Assembly: GCA_014896635.1 (NCBI GenBank)
Contig: JADBKA010000063.1
Location: 1 to 23,074, forward strand
Direction: 5' to 3'
Origin: Ktedonobacteraceae bacterium
GTDB lineage: Bacteria > Chloroflexota > Ktedonobacteria > Ktedonobacterales > Ktedonobacteraceae
Length of the DNA: 23,074 bases
The notes under the pieces were generated by a model that was not told where the DNA came from, ran no database searches, and worked only from the letters and a program-made list of their open reading frames with translations. Shown piece by piece: positions 7,472 through 15,299 of this stretch (the stretch's first letter is position 1; each line of letters starts with the position of its first letter). Position numbers and translations under genes: made by a program.

Positions 7472-8869
7472 CTAAATCTGGAAATCAACCGATTGGCCCG
7501 GAAAATTCCTGCTGGGCATAAATTGTAGCGTATACGTACCAGATGGTGAGGGCGGCACCAGGAACGTCGCCGATCCCTGTACATTGGTAGTGCCAGCATC
7601 TATTGTATCAAAATTGTCCAGATTTGAGCCATACTCTGTCGAACTGACACTGTCACCGGACTTGAGGCGCAGGAAGCCGTAGAGGTATAGATCATAGTTG
7701 CTGTTGTTGTTCCCTACCAGCTCAACCGTGATATAAACTTTATCCTTTTTGGCTTGCTTGCCCTGGAAGGAATAGCTCTGTGTGGCACTCTTAAGCGTCC
7801 AGCTCATATGAGCATATGTGGTCTGCTTATTCAACTCGACTTTTTTAGGCTGGTACTTGCTGAGATCAGCGCCATTCTTGAGAGGAATATCCATCTGCAC
7901 CTCATCCTGCGCGCCAACCCGCAATGTTAACTTGCTCAAATCGACCTTACTGTTTGTGGGAAAGTCGATCCAGTTGGTTCGTACGACTCCTGAATCGGGG
8001 CCACTGTATTCCTCCGCTTTCTGGGCCGTCGCTGTTGTGTTATCGGGCAGAACCAGCAGGAAAGAAGAACGGTACGAATAATAGGCGCTGCGTTTGCCCT
8101 GGTTTTGCTCTTTCATGTTGACACGCACGTAGTTGGCTTTCGTGCCATACTGGGTGAGAGAGTCGTCGTCAAATTTTTTCGCCTGCTGAAGGGAAGTAAT
8201 GGTAATCTGAACATCGGAGTAGGTAAAGGTGAGATTCAGAGATTGTGAATCGGCAACATTGCTGCCGCTATCCCCGCTACCGGTGCCACCGGTGCTGCCG
8301 CTGCCGCCACTTGCGATGTTTTTGATTCCATTAAAGGCGAATACGGCGCTTGCTACGCAGGCGCCGAGCAGCACGACAATGACGCCGAGGACAATGAAAA
8401 GCATCGGAGAGCGCTTTCCTGTCTGCGCTGGCGCGTAAGGGGGGTAAGCAGGAGCTGGACCAGGACCATAGTTTGTGTTTGGCGAACTGTAGCCGCCAAC
8501 GGAGCCGGGTCCATAGGGACTGCTTGCAGGCGTTGAGTAAGGGTCATTGCCTATCGAGTAGGGAGCGTCAGCGGTGTAGGACGGCGGAGGGGGGGCCGAC
8601 GATGGCGTGAAAGGATCGGCATAAGATGAGATACCCTGACCGCCGGTATAGGGAGAGGGAGGAGTTGACGAGACGGTGGGGGCTGGCGGAGTATAAGATG
8701 GCCCGGCTGTAACGGTGGGGGCTGGCGGAGTATAAGATGATCCTGCCGTACTGGTTGGAGCAACTGGAGCATTCGAGTCATTCGTTGCACCACAATTCTG
8801 GCAGAACTGCTGGCCGGGCGCGAGAGGCGCCTGGCACCACTGACATGCTGAAGGTGATCCCTGAGACAT
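7472..8869 (-). CDS. Zinc-ribbon, proline-rich, single-TM protein with extracytoplasmic domain
   Basis: A 465-residue membrane protein of unknown function. Residues 9-26 form a zinc ribbon (C9, C12, C23, C26). Residues ~35-150 are a disordered Pro/Ser/Thr/Tyr linker containing the duplicated unit TAGPSYTPPAPTV. A single hydrophobic segment spans ~155-178, just after positive GKR, followed by a Gly/Ser spacer (188-205) and a ~255-residue extracytoplasmic beta-rich region. The beginning of that region (LNLTFTYSDVQITITSLQQA) recalls DUF4352/telokin-like immunoglobulin folds, and a second related unit may start near TTYAHMSWTLKSATQSYS. AGGAG lies about 7 bases before the ATG. The topology suggests the zinc ribbon and linker are cytosolic and the beta domain faces outward. 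No enzymatic motif is visible. The zinc-ribbon-plus-linker design recurs in the signalling genes at 13238-19503. Confidence 0.85.
   Translation of the reverse strand: MSQGSPSACQWCQAPLAPGQQFCQNCGATNDSNAPVAPTSTAGSSYTPPAPTVTAGPSYTPPAPTVSSTPPSPYTGGQGISSYADPFTPSSAPPPPSYTADAPYSIGNDPYSTPASSPYGPGSVGGYSSPNTNYGPGPAPAYPPYAPAQTGKRSPMLFIVLGVIVVLLGACVASAVFAFNGIKNIASGGSGSTGGTGSGDSGSNVADSQSLNLTFTYSDVQITITSLQQAKKFDDDSLTQYGTKANYVRVNMKEQNQGKRSAYYSYRSSFLLVLPDNTTATAQKAEEYSGPDSGVVRTNWIDFPTNSKVDLSKLTLRVGAQDEVQMDIPLKNGADLSKYQPKKVELNKQTTYAHMSWTLKSATQSYSFQGKQAKKDKVYITVELVGNNNSNYDLYLYGFLRLKSGDSVSSTEYGSNLDNFDTIDAGTTNVQGSATFLVPPSPSGTYTLQFMPSRNFPGQSVDFQI
8673..8739 (-). repeat. Exact 28-bp direct repeat inside the zinc-ribbon/TM gene
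   Basis: Positions 8673-8700 and 8712-8739 carry the same 28 bases at a 39-base (13-codon) period. They encode repeated SYTPPAPTV in the Pro-rich linker, so the linker probably expands or contracts by slippage or recombination. Confidence 0.85.
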
Positions 8870-9345
8870 CGTTTTCTCCTGATTAGCAATGATAATGACT
8901 AGGGCCGTATTGATTAACTAAATGCATCTACGCAGCACAGAGAAGTAATCTCTCATCACTCGGTTACGGTCTGAGGTTACATCAAATCTTTTTAAAAAAG
9001 AAGGATTGGGGACCCGCCAGGCCCCACCAGGGGTTGTGCCGGTTCCCTGACTTCCTGACTCCTCTGACTCCTCTGACTTCCACGCCGCCAATCACGATTC
9101 AACCTGAAAATTGTTGGCCGCCGCTCAATAGACAATTTCAGATGATTATTATAACGAGAAAGTCACTCTTTGTCGATAAAGTGCCATTAAATCTCACTAG
9201 AGCAATGATACACGAGTACGACGATCTGTTCGTATGAGTAGTAAATTCTGGCTAGTGATTTCTTGCCATATGTTTTCTATTCCCTTAAACATAGAAAATC
9301 TGGGGATGCCCCAAAGCCCGCTGGACCCCTGCTTTTCGGTTCAGT
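8870..9345. other. Gene-free region between the zinc-ribbon gene and the PfkB kinase
   Basis: About 475 bases without a credible gene. On the minus strand a weak TTAATC-17-TATCAT pair (8889-8917) could be the zinc-ribbon gene promoter. Also present are an A/T palindrome (TCTTTTTAAAAAAGA, near 8990), a GCCCCACCAGGGG core (9021-9033), a 9-base tandem repeat related to CTGACTCCT (9047-9080), and a terminator-like hairpin plus repeat core at 9294-9329. The 67-codon plus-strand frame at 9034-9237 starts in the tandem repeat and shows no protein-like features. Confidence 0.6.
9294..9313 (-). terminator. Probable intrinsic terminator of the rpmH...jag-pfkB transcript
   Basis: On the minus strand, TGGGG-CAT-CCCCA (9301-9313) is followed by GATTTTCTATGTTT, starting 33 bases after the kinase stop codon. 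The stem is short (5 bp) but GC-only apart from its base pair. The adjacent GCCCGCTGGACCCC (9316-9329) recurs almost exactly at 22431-22444, so the terminator may be part of a dispersed repeat. Confidence 0.45.
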
Positions 9346-10281
9346 TCACGCCTGATCAGTAGCAATGGGGTGCAGGCGAGTAGCGACCATTGCCGGGGTA
9401 GGAATACCGGTTGCACCGGGTTGTTCGACAGAGAAAGAAGCCACGCAGTTTGCAAAATTGACGGCTTCATGTGGGTTTCTGGAACGAGAGAGATGGATAA
9501 GGAAAGCGGCGGCAAAAACATCGCCGGCCCCGGTAGGATCAACCTCATGTGCAGGATAGGCTGGAAAGTGCCTGCTACGGCCCCGGTGGAAAAGAGTTGC
9601 GCCGTGCCGGCCATCGGTCGCTACCAGGAAAGGAACGGTCATGCTCCAGCGCGAGAGTATGGCATCGGCCTCTGCGCGATTGCCATTGGCGAAAGGAAGC
9701 AGGTCGTCGTGGCTGAGGATCAGCACATCGAGATCTGGTAGCACCTGGTCCGCCTCCTGCCAGGGAGTGGGCCAGACGCGGCCATCGGCATCCCAGCGGC
9801 GTAGCCAACCCTGCGGCGTCGCTGCCAGCAGGCGAGCGGGCGAGCGGGGAAAGAGCTTCACCAGGTCGGGGCCGAACTCCTGTGCCAGCGGACCAAGCAG
9901 CACAACGGGCGCATGCAACCATGCAGATGGCACAGCGCCCGGCTGCAAAATATCGGCGCGCGCATAGAGGTATTGTGTGCGGAAGCCGTCACTGTACACG
10001 TTCATGAACGTCGTCGTATGAGCCGAAGGAAGCACGTGCAGCGCGATACCGGGGAGGAGCGTGGGCAGTTGCGCGCTCAACTGTGGATCGGCGCACGTGA
10101 CGATAGCGGCGACCTGTCCCAGATGATAGGCGGTGAGAGCAGCGAATGTCACCGTGCCGCCGAGCGAGAATGTCCCATCTGGATGAAGGTCACGGGTGAT
10201 ATGGCCGATAGTGAGAAAATCCGGCACGCCGCCGTCAGCGTCCTGGGCGTTTGAGAGAGATGACGACGCGGCGCTCATCAC
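9346..10281 (-). CDS. PfkB (ribokinase-like) family carbohydrate kinase
   Basis: A 311-residue PfkB-fold kinase. The N-terminal LTIGHITRDLHPDG followed by SLGGTVTFAALTAYHLG (39-55) is the family's first signature (the GG sugar-binding loop). The C-terminal DPTGAGDVFAAAF (248-260) is the second, with the anion hole and catalytic base D254. The class is clear but the substrate is not; ribose, fructose, inositol and nucleoside are all possible. The ATG at 10281, with a second at 10278 preceded by GAAGG, lies inside jag, giving a 47-base overlap. A GTG at 10227 would remove the overlap but has a poorer upstream site. The overlap suggests translational coupling to jag. A role in RNA or membrane biogenesis is not implied by the sequence. 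Confidence 0.9.
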   Translation of the reverse strand: MMSAASSSLSNAQDADGGVPDFLTIGHITRDLHPDGTFSLGGTVTFAALTAYHLGQVAAIVTCADPQLSAQLPTLLPGIALHVLPSAHTTTFMNVYSDGFRTQYLYARADILQPGAVPSAWLHAPVVLLGPLAQEFGPDLVKLFPRSPARLLAATPQGWLRRWDADGRVWPTPWQEADQVLPDLDVLILSHDDLLPFANGNRAEADAILSRWSMTVPFLVATDGRHGATLFHRGRSRHFPAYPAHEVDPTGAGDVFAAAFLIHLSRSRNPHEAVNFANCVASFSVEQPGATGIPTPAMVATRLHPIATDQA

Positions 10282-11167
10282 CTTCGCCTATACTCTCGGT
10301 ACTGATATCTTTGCTATCTGATAGAGCCAGGTGGACGATACGTCGTTCGTGAGGAGGCATAGCTTCGAGCGCGATGGAACGGCGGTAGTTGCGCACCTGC
10401 TGCGCCACGCGCTGCGCGAGCGAGCGGAGATTCTCCTCACGGCGCAGGCGATAGTTTTCCGCATCTACGATAATGCGTATACGATGCCTGGTGCGGTGGC
10501 TGACGATCAGATTGACCAGGAGTTGCAGCGCGGCCAGCGTCTCGCCTCGCCGTCCGATCAGCAGACCCAGATTCTCGTTGATACCATGAATATTCAGTGT
10601 CAGCGGACTGGTTGAGCGCACCTGTACCGTTGCGTGGATATTGAGATAGCGCAAAATATGTTGCAGGACATCAACGGTGATCTCAACATCTTCGCGCGAT
10701 GGTGTTTCAACGAGGGGGAGTTCGCCTTCCTCTACCCCGGCCCCGACAGCAGCCTCGCCTTGAGATGGAGGGGCTGCCGCTGTAGCCTCTGGCGAGGGTG
10801 ATGAGACGGCAAAAGGAGCTTGCGTTTGCTCCTCCACTTCCTCACCTTCCTCACCTTCCTCACCTCCCTCGTATGTTCCTTCTTCAAACTCGTCGTCATA
10901 GATTGCTGCTTCATCTTCAGGGAGAGGAACCTCAATACCCCCAGGACCAAGCAGTACGTCAGCCATCTCAGGTGTGATGATCGCTGCTGCCTGTTTTGGC
11001 TTGACGGTAACGCGGACGCGAGCATCTTTGCTGCCAATGCCGAAAGTCCCACGACTCGGTTCCTGGAGGACGACGATCTCTACTTCATCTCGACGCTTGT
11101 CCAGGCGGGCCAGTGCCTGTTGGATTGCTTCTTCAACACTTTTACCACTAGCCTCTATGCTTTCCAC
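10235..11167 (-). CDS. jag: Jag / SpoIIIJ-associated RNA-binding protein (Jag-N, KH, R3H)
   Basis: A cytosolic RNA-binding partner of the YidC/SpoIIIJ locus (also called KhpB/EloR), linked in Firmicutes to cell-wall elongation and sRNA/mRNA binding. I start it at GTG 11167 because the protein then begins ESIEASGKSVEEAI, the exact family N terminus, and AAGGGAGG lies 10 bases upstream. A longer frame from TTG 11200 is less likely. It is 310 residues: Jag-N domain (~1-55); a low-complexity middle (85-160) with the acidic run GGEEGEEGEEVEE encoded by a 9-base tandem repeat (10841-10867); a KH domain (~162-228) with the GRRG loop (205-208); and an R3H domain (~235-310) with HERRIVHLAL. It lies downstream of yidC, as in many bacteria. 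Confidence 0.95.
   Translation of the reverse strand: MESIEASGKSVEEAIQQALARLDKRRDEVEIVVLQEPSRGTFGIGSKDARVRVTVKPKQAAAIITPEMADVLLGPGGIEVPLPEDEAAIYDDEFEEGTYEGGEEGEEGEEVEEQTQAPFAVSSPSPEATAAAPPSQGEAAVGAGVEEGELPLVETPSREDVEITVDVLQHILRYLNIHATVQVRSTSPLTLNIHGINENLGLLIGRRGETLAALQLLVNLIVSHRTRHRIRIIVDAENYRLRREENLRSLAQRVAQQVRNYRRSIALEAMPPHERRIVHLALSDSKDISTESIGEGDERRVVISLKRPGR
10841..10867 (-). repeat. 9-bp tandem repeat in jag acidic linker
   Basis: Three units of CTCACCTTC (the last is CTCACCTCC) at 10841-10867 encode the GEE triplets of the Jag acidic linker, a slippage-prone length polymorphism outside the folded domains. Confidence 0.75.
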
Positions 11168-11224
11168 GATTTCCTTGCCTCCCTTAACCTGTAAAAACAA
11201 AAGCTCAGCGGAGCTACCATTGAT

Positions 11225-12259
11225 CTAACGGCGTGATTTCTGAGTGCTGCGACGGCGCGCAGAGGCGCTGCTACCCGGTTTGCGCCGCTTGCTATATTGC
11301 GAGGAATTGCTGGTATGGTTAGTATTATGCATGCGGCTCGCTATGGGGCCGCCCCCGGTCTTTGTAGTTCCGGCATCTGCTGATTCAGCGTCTGTTTCGC
11401 GGTCGCGCTGCTTCTGCTCGCCCCGGTTTTTTACCTCCTGGGTAGTTGCTCCGCCGGTACGCGCCTCGCTCGTCTCCTGCGAGGGCAGTTCTTTTTTAAA
11501 CGTAGGAGTAGTCAGCAGTGATCCCCAGCCGGTGACAAAGTATTGCTGGACTGCCTGGAAAATGGAAGAGACGGTCCAGTACAGCGCCAGGCCGGCAGGG
11601 AAAGTCCAGCCGATGAAGACGGTCACAAAGGGCATGACATACTGCATGGTCTTCATCGTCTGTGTATTTGGATCGCTCGGCGTCCCAGGCGGAGTTTTCG
11701 GCTGAGACATGCGTAGTTGAACGAACGTCACCACGCCGGCGAGGATGGGCAGAATATGTGTCGGATCTGGATGTCCGAGCGAGATGTACCAGCCTTCGTT
11801 CAGGAACGTGAACCAGGTCAGGTTGATATTCGGGAGTGAAGAGAAATGCGGGATGAACGGGTAGAGATGTTCATTGACAGCCTGCACCGTTTTGGCTTGC
11901 AGCATCGTGTTGAGAGCATAGAACAGACCATACAGCACAGGAAGCTGGACCAGGAGCGGAAGACAACCAGAAGCTGGGTTGACACCATACTCTTTGAAGA
12001 GTTGCTGCATTGCCAGCGCCTGCGCCTGGCGGTCGTTGGCATATTTCTTGCGGATCTTTGCCATTTCCGGCTGCAAAGCCTGGTTGGCCTTCATCGACTT
12101 CAATTGTTGCAGGGTAAGCGGGAACAGGATCAGTTTGATGACAACGGTTAGAACAATGATCGACAGCCCGAAATCATGAAAAAGGTAAAACAACAGCATG
12201 AGGCCGTTGTAAATGGGAAATGTGAATATCAGGTTAAAAAGATGACCTATTTCACCCAC
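11225..12259 (-). CDS. yidC: Membrane protein insertase YidC (short, Oxa1/SpoIIIJ type)
   Basis: An insertase for inner-membrane proteins, working alone or with SecYEG. The chosen start is GTG 12259 ([12 protein letters not shown]), because GCAGGAGA lies 6 bases upstream. It overlaps the yidD stop by 8 bases. An ATG 19 codons further upstream is in frame but lies deep in yidD. The protein is 344 residues with no large periplasmic P1 domain, so it is the Gram-positive-like short form. Family motifs are [20 protein letters not shown] (31-50; K42 occupies the hydrophilic-groove position that is often Arg), a charged cytoplasmic loop ([16 protein letters not shown]), and [22 protein letters not shown] (92-113). 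Later TM segments surround [24 protein letters not shown]. The last ~80 residues are hydrophilic and end strongly basic (RRKPG, RRRS, KSRR), suggesting a ribosome-binding tail. No lipobox is seen. Confidence 0.96.
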   Translation of the reverse strand: MGEIGHLFNLIFTFPIYNGLMLLFYLFHDFGLSIIVLTVVIKLILFPLTLQQLKSMKANQALQPEMAKIRKKYANDRQAQALAMQQLFKEYGVNPASGCLPLLVQLPVLYGLFYALNTMLQAKTVQAVNEHLYPFIPHFSSLPNINLTWFTFLNEGWYISLGHPDPTHILPILAGVVTFVQLRMSQPKTPPGTPSDPNTQTMKTMQYVMPFVTVFIGWTFPAGLALYWTVSSIFQAVQQYFVTGWGSLLTTPTFKKELPSQETSEARTGGATTQEVKNRGEQKQRDRETDAESADAGTTKTGGGPIASRMHNTNHTSNSSQYSKRRKPGSSASARRRSTQKSRR

Positions 12260-12512
12260 GAGAACTCTCCTGCGTTTCTTGAGCCGGTTTCCCCAGATAT
12301 TGTGGGACCGGATCATAGAGATTGCCGTGATAGAAGGGATGACAGCGCCCGATCCGCTTGATGGTCAACCAGCCTCCGCGTAAAAAACCGAAGCGTTGTA
12401 TTGCCTCGTATCCGTAATGTGAACACGAGGGAGTAAAGCGACACGATGGGGGTAAGACCACCGACAGTGTATGTTGATAGAGCCAGATCAGTGCCAGTGC
12501 AATGTACTTCAC
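12252..12512 (-). CDS. yidD: Membrane protein insertion efficiency factor YidD
   Basis: A small membrane-associated protein that assists YidC-dependent insertion. It is 86 residues with the family pattern: an N-terminal hydrophobic/amphipathic helix ([17 protein letters not shown]), the [19 protein letters not shown] core with its conserved cysteines, then [25 protein letters not shown]. The GTG start at 12512 has AAAGG about 9 bases upstream. Its stop overlaps the yidC start by 8 bases, indicating coupled translation. The family is firmly recognised by sequence and by position between rnpA and yidC. Confidence 0.96.
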   Translation of the reverse strand: MKYIALALIWLYQHTLSVVLPPSCRFTPSCSHYGYEAIQRFGFLRGGWLTIKRIGRCHPFYHGNLYDPVPQYLGKPAQETQESSRG

Positions 12513-12585
12513 AGTGTGCGACCTTTATAGATCAGCGGCTGTTTAACCGCTTCCAGACAATTCTGCAATTTCCCGTAAAATTGTG

Positions 12586-12993
12586 TTAAGAGTCAGGTGA
12601 AGGAAGAATAGGGGGTACTCCCTTTCTCCCCTGGTTTCCCTTCCCTGGCCCATTGAGTAATTGTGCTCTCTGTAACAACGTAAGAATATCCTGTTGCAGC
12701 ATACGCAGATCGGAGTCGGCGGCCTGCTGTCGCGCGCTGATGACGATATCCCATCCTGCTGGGAGATCGGCCAGTGCGGGGCGTAGAGCCTCGCCCAGCA
12801 GCCGTTTAATCGCGTTACGATCAACGGCATGTCTGGCGACACGTTTACTCACAACAAAGCCGACACGTGTAGACGCCTCGTTGTTAGGAGTCCACGCGAG
12901 GATCAGCAGCCGGGAAGCAATGCTGCGTCCCTGCTGCCGTACTCGCTGGAACTCACGACTTTTGCGTAAGCGTAATGCACGTTTCAGCGCCAC
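12586..12993 (-). CDS. rnpA: Ribonuclease P protein component
   Basis: The basic protein subunit that helps the RNase P RNA recognise the 5' leader of pre-tRNA. It is 135 residues. The N-terminal LKRALRLRKSREFQRVRQQG matches the family's LxxxxRLRxxxxFxxVxxxG, RVGFVVSKRVARHAVDRNAIKRLLGEALR contains the RNR-type RNA-binding motif, and GWDIVISARQQAA is the following strand/helix. The C-terminal ~20 residues (GPGKGNQGRKG...) are a short disordered tail beyond the usual end. The start is a GTG with only a weak AAGAG close upstream, so the first few residues are uncertain. It lies 33 bases downstream of rpmH in the classic rpmH-rnpA arrangement. The RNase P RNA gene is not in this window. Confidence 0.95.
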   Translation of the reverse strand: MALKRALRLRKSREFQRVRQQGRSIASRLLILAWTPNNEASTRVGFVVSKRVARHAVDRNAIKRLLGEALRPALADLPAGWDIVISARQQAADSDLRMLQQDILTLLQRAQLLNGPGKGNQGRKGVPPILPSPDS

Positions 12994-13026
12994 TCTCTTG
13001 ATCGATCAGAAACAGATAACGCGAAA

Positions 13027-13161
13027 TCAGACGGTAAGGCTCCAGCGGCCTTTAGCGCGGCGCGCTTTGAGCACACGGCGTCCGCTGCGTGTTGCCATAC
13101 GCTTCAAGAATCCATGCTCCCGTTTGCGTGGAATACGTTTGGGTTGCCAGGTACGTTTCAT
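13027..13161 (-). CDS. rpmH: 50S ribosomal protein L34
   Basis: A 44-residue, highly basic large-subunit ribosomal protein. It begins [18 protein letters not shown] and continues [20 protein letters not shown], which is the L34 family sequence nearly throughout. The ATG at 13161 has GGAGAAAGG starting 16 bases upstream, giving AAAGG an 8-base spacing. It is first in the rpmH-rnpA-yidD-yidC-jag-kinase run and sits about 40 bases downstream of a perfect-consensus promoter. In many bacteria dnaA lies next to rpmH; here an FHA protein gene does. Confidence 0.98.
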   Translation of the reverse strand: MKRTWQPKRIPRKREHGFLKRMATRSGRRVLKARRAKGRWSLTV

Positions 13162-13199
13162 TGAAGGACCCTTTCTCCTGCACTCGAAGTATCCCGTAG

Positions 13200-13228
13200 A
13201 TTATAGCGAGTCTCACGCTCGCTGTCAA
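13200..13228 (-). promoter_or_regulatory. Perfect sigma-70-consensus promoter of rpmH operon
   Basis: On the minus strand, TTGACA (13223-13228), a 17-base spacer and TATAAT (13200-13205) match the bacterial housekeeping consensus at all 12 positions. The spacer is itself a small inverted repeat (GCGAG...CTCGC). The -35 lies 9 bases beyond the FHA gene stop, so rpmH is insulated from, or superimposed on, read-through from the signalling genes. Confidence 0.9.
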
Positions 13229-13237
13229 ACGAGAGCC

Positions 13238-13903
13238 TTACGGCGTCTTGAAGCGCAGTAAAACCCGTCCGAGCCTGATCTCATCGTTATCGTGCAGCGG
13301 CGTAGGTGTTTTGGCGGCAAGGCGCTGGCGATTGAGGAACGTAAAATTCGTGCTGTGCTCATCTTCCAGCATGTACTGGCCGTTCTCTACGAAGATGCGC
13401 GCGTGCATGCGCGATACGCCGCCTTCTTCGCCACCGTGTGGAGTCAGGTCCACGTCGGGGTAGATGTTGCTGACGGCGTCTTCGCGTCCGATCACGATGT
13501 TGTCTTTGCCGCTCAGGTCGAACTCCTGATTATCGGCCTCGACGATCAGCCGTGCCTGAAGTGCGGCGGGTGCGGCGGCTGGAGCTTGCTGAGGAGCCGG
13601 GGCTGCCGCCTCTGCCGGGGCCTGCTGGGGAGCCGGGGCCGCTGGCTGTGCTGGGGCGGGTGCGGGAGCCGGGGCGCCGAGCAGGCTGACGCCGCAGTTC
13701 GAGCAAAAAGCCTCACCTGCCGGGTTGGTAGCTCCGCAAGATGGGCAGATCTGCGTGCCTGCCGGAGCGGCTGCCGGGGCGGGTGCGGGAGCCGGGGCCG
13801 CCGCCGCGGGAGCCGGGGCCGCTGTGCTCAGAGGCTCGCCACATTCATCGCAGAATGCAGAGCCATCAGGATTCTCGTGGCCTAATGAACACTTTACTGT
13901 CAT
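13238..13903 (-). CDS. Double zinc-ribbon FHA-domain protein
   Basis: A 221-residue cytosolic adaptor predicted to bind phosphothreonine. The first zinc-binding site is unusual, C5-x3-H9 with C18/C21. The second is a standard ribbon (C53, C56, C67, C70). Ala/Pro-rich low-complexity linkers (~28-50 and 76-114) surround them. The FHA domain occupies ~117-221: IVIGRE (137-141 region, R140), SRMHARI (S164, R165, H167) and STNFTFLN (184-191). The normally invariant Gly of the STNGT loop is Phe187 here, which may change phosphopeptide preference. There is no TM segment. AGGAAGG lies about 10 bases before the ATG. It is the last gene of the kinase/phosphatase/vWA block and a plausible reader of phosphorylation by the kinase at 17479-19503. 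Confidence 0.92.
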   Translation of the reverse strand: MTVKCSLGHENPDGSAFCDECGEPLSTAAPAPAAAAPAPAPAPAAAPAGTQICPSCGATNPAGEAFCSNCGVSLLGAPAPAPAPAQPAAPAPQQAPAEAAAPAPQQAPAAAPAALQARLIVEADNQEFDLSGKDNIVIGREDAVSNIYPDVDLTPHGGEEGGVSRMHARIFVENGQYMLEDEHSTNFTFLNRQRLAAKTPTPLHDNDEIRLGRVLLRFKTP

Positions 13904-14013
13904 GACAATCTATCCTTCCTCTACGAGTATTGTCTGTATGATATCGTCTAACTTCTGAACAGAACAGCAACCGCTATCTGGTAAACTCTGTTTCAGAAAA
14001 CGGAAAAGTTGTT

Positions 14014-15252
14014 TTATGGTAACAGGTCATCCAGTCTCTGTGTCAATTTGCGTGTCTTGTTGCCGATAGATTTGACCTGCTCCGGTGAGATCTGCTGGCC
14101 CTGATTGATCTGTTCGAGGGCCGCGACCGTTTCTGCATCGAGCACGCGCGTGACGTTGGGAGCCAGGCGTGTGGTGGCCTTGCCCGTCTTTTTATACTCA
14201 TCGAGTACGCGCGTGACCAGGCGATTCGCGTTGGCCTTTTCTGCGAAGTTCATGACCAGGGCATTGACCTGTGCCGCCTGGTTGGCATCGTTCGTGAATG
14301 TCACTTTAATGTCGTCGCGGATGCGTTCCCCTACCAGGCCGACGGTTGGCACATCATAGGTCAGTTCGGCCTGGGCGATGCGGAAGAGACCAGCCGGACG
14401 CGGATCTAGCATCAATTCGACCAATACCGACTGTGGCGTATCCTTCTCCAGGTCGCCGAGCGCAATCGTCACCTGGCGATCCGAGAGCGCCGACTGGTCG
14501 ATGTCGCGGATGATTGGCAGCACTTTGACAGCTTTACGCGGAGAGACGCCGGCAGGTAACCTGAGCGTCAGCACGGCATTGCGTACCGCGACGGCGACGG
14601 CGCTCTGGATCTGCTGCTGGAAGATGGTCATAGCGTCTTCGGGTGTCCTGATAAATTCAGCCGGCATGCCGCCGCTGAGTTGTCCGATGTCGTCCAGCAG
14701 ATTCTCGTCCCAGTCGGCGCCGATACCGAGGGGATAGATGGCGATGCCTGCGGCTGCGGCTTCCCTGGCGAGCTGGCGGCAGCGGTCTGTGTCGCCGTAA
14801 GTCACGCCGTCCGAGAGCAAGATCATGCGGTTCACAGCGTTTGGGATATTCCAGCGGCGCAGTTCACCCAGACCCTGGATCATGCCAAGCGACATGGTTG
14901 TGCCACCGGCATCTTGAATCTTGTCAATGGCAGCCTTCATGCCAATCGGATCATTTGCCGGCATTGAAGGAATGATGACCTGGGCAGTGTCGTCGAAGAT
15001 GATGACCGAGATGTAATCGGTTGGCTCCAGGCGGTCAATCACCATTTTTACCGCTTCTCTGACATTGCGCAACTTCGCGCCACGCATCGAACCTGAATGG
15101 TCGATGACCAGGGCGAAGTTCAGCGGCATGCGCACCTGGGCCATCAGTTCTGTAGGTTTTGCTTCCAGTAAAACGTATGCGACCTGGCTTCCACCTGTCA
15201 CTGGCATGAAGTCTTTTCCTAGCTGGTGTGCCAGTGTTACTTCTCCGGGCAT
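14014..15252 (-). CDS. von Willebrand factor A (vWA) domain protein
   Basis: A 412-residue cytosolic protein with a vWA/MIDAS domain (~45-215). The metal-ion site is complete: DHSGSM (D51, S53, S55), GGTT (T118/T119) and LLSDGVTYGD (D148). The following ~200 residues form a beta-rich region and a helical C-terminal tail typical of bacterial YfbK/BatA-like and calcium-channel-type vWA proteins. No signal peptide or TM helix is seen. AAAGGAG lies 10 bases before the ATG. It sits 47 bases after a PP2C phosphatase gene and 110 bases before the FHA gene. vWA proteins grouped with PP2C and protein kinases are known from TerY-P triads, where vWA is thought to act as a scaffold. That role here is inference. 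Confidence 0.93.
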   Translation of the reverse strand: MPGEVTLAHQLGKDFMPVTGGSQVAYVLLEAKPTELMAQVRMPLNFALVIDHSGSMRGAKLRNVREAVKMVIDRLEPTDYISVIIFDDTAQVIIPSMPANDPIGMKAAIDKIQDAGGTTMSLGMIQGLGELRRWNIPNAVNRMILLSDGVTYGDTDRCRQLAREAAAAGIAIYPLGIGADWDENLLDDIGQLSGGMPAEFIRTPEDAMTIFQQQIQSAVAVAVRNAVLTLRLPAGVSPRKAVKVLPIIRDIDQSALSDRQVTIALGDLEKDTPQSVLVELMLDPRPAGLFRIAQAELTYDVPTVGLVGERIRDDIKVTFTNDANQAAQVNALVMNFAEKANANRLVTRVLDEYKKTGKATTRLAPNVTRVLDAETVAALEQINQGQQISPEQVKSIGNKTRKLTQRLDDLLP

Positions 15253-15299
15253 GGTTCTTCAGCTCCTTTCACATTCGGCTGGCCCTAGTATATCATAAC

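Noticed and set aside
8673..8739. CRISPR-like direct repeats
   Set aside because: Only two units with an 11-base gap, in frame within a Pro-rich coding linker.
9034..9237. 67-codon plus-strand frame in the 8870-9345 gap
   Set aside because: Its beginning is a 9-base tandem repeat and the rest shows no protein-like pattern or ribosome site.
12543..12842. 99-codon minus-strand frame overlapping rnpA
   Set aside because: It overlaps rnpA in another frame, and RnpA family motifs are clear.
13162..13237. oriC/DnaA boxes next to rpmH
   Set aside because: The gap is only 76 bases and holds the rpmH promoter. No TTATCCACA-like cluster was seen and dnaA is absent.
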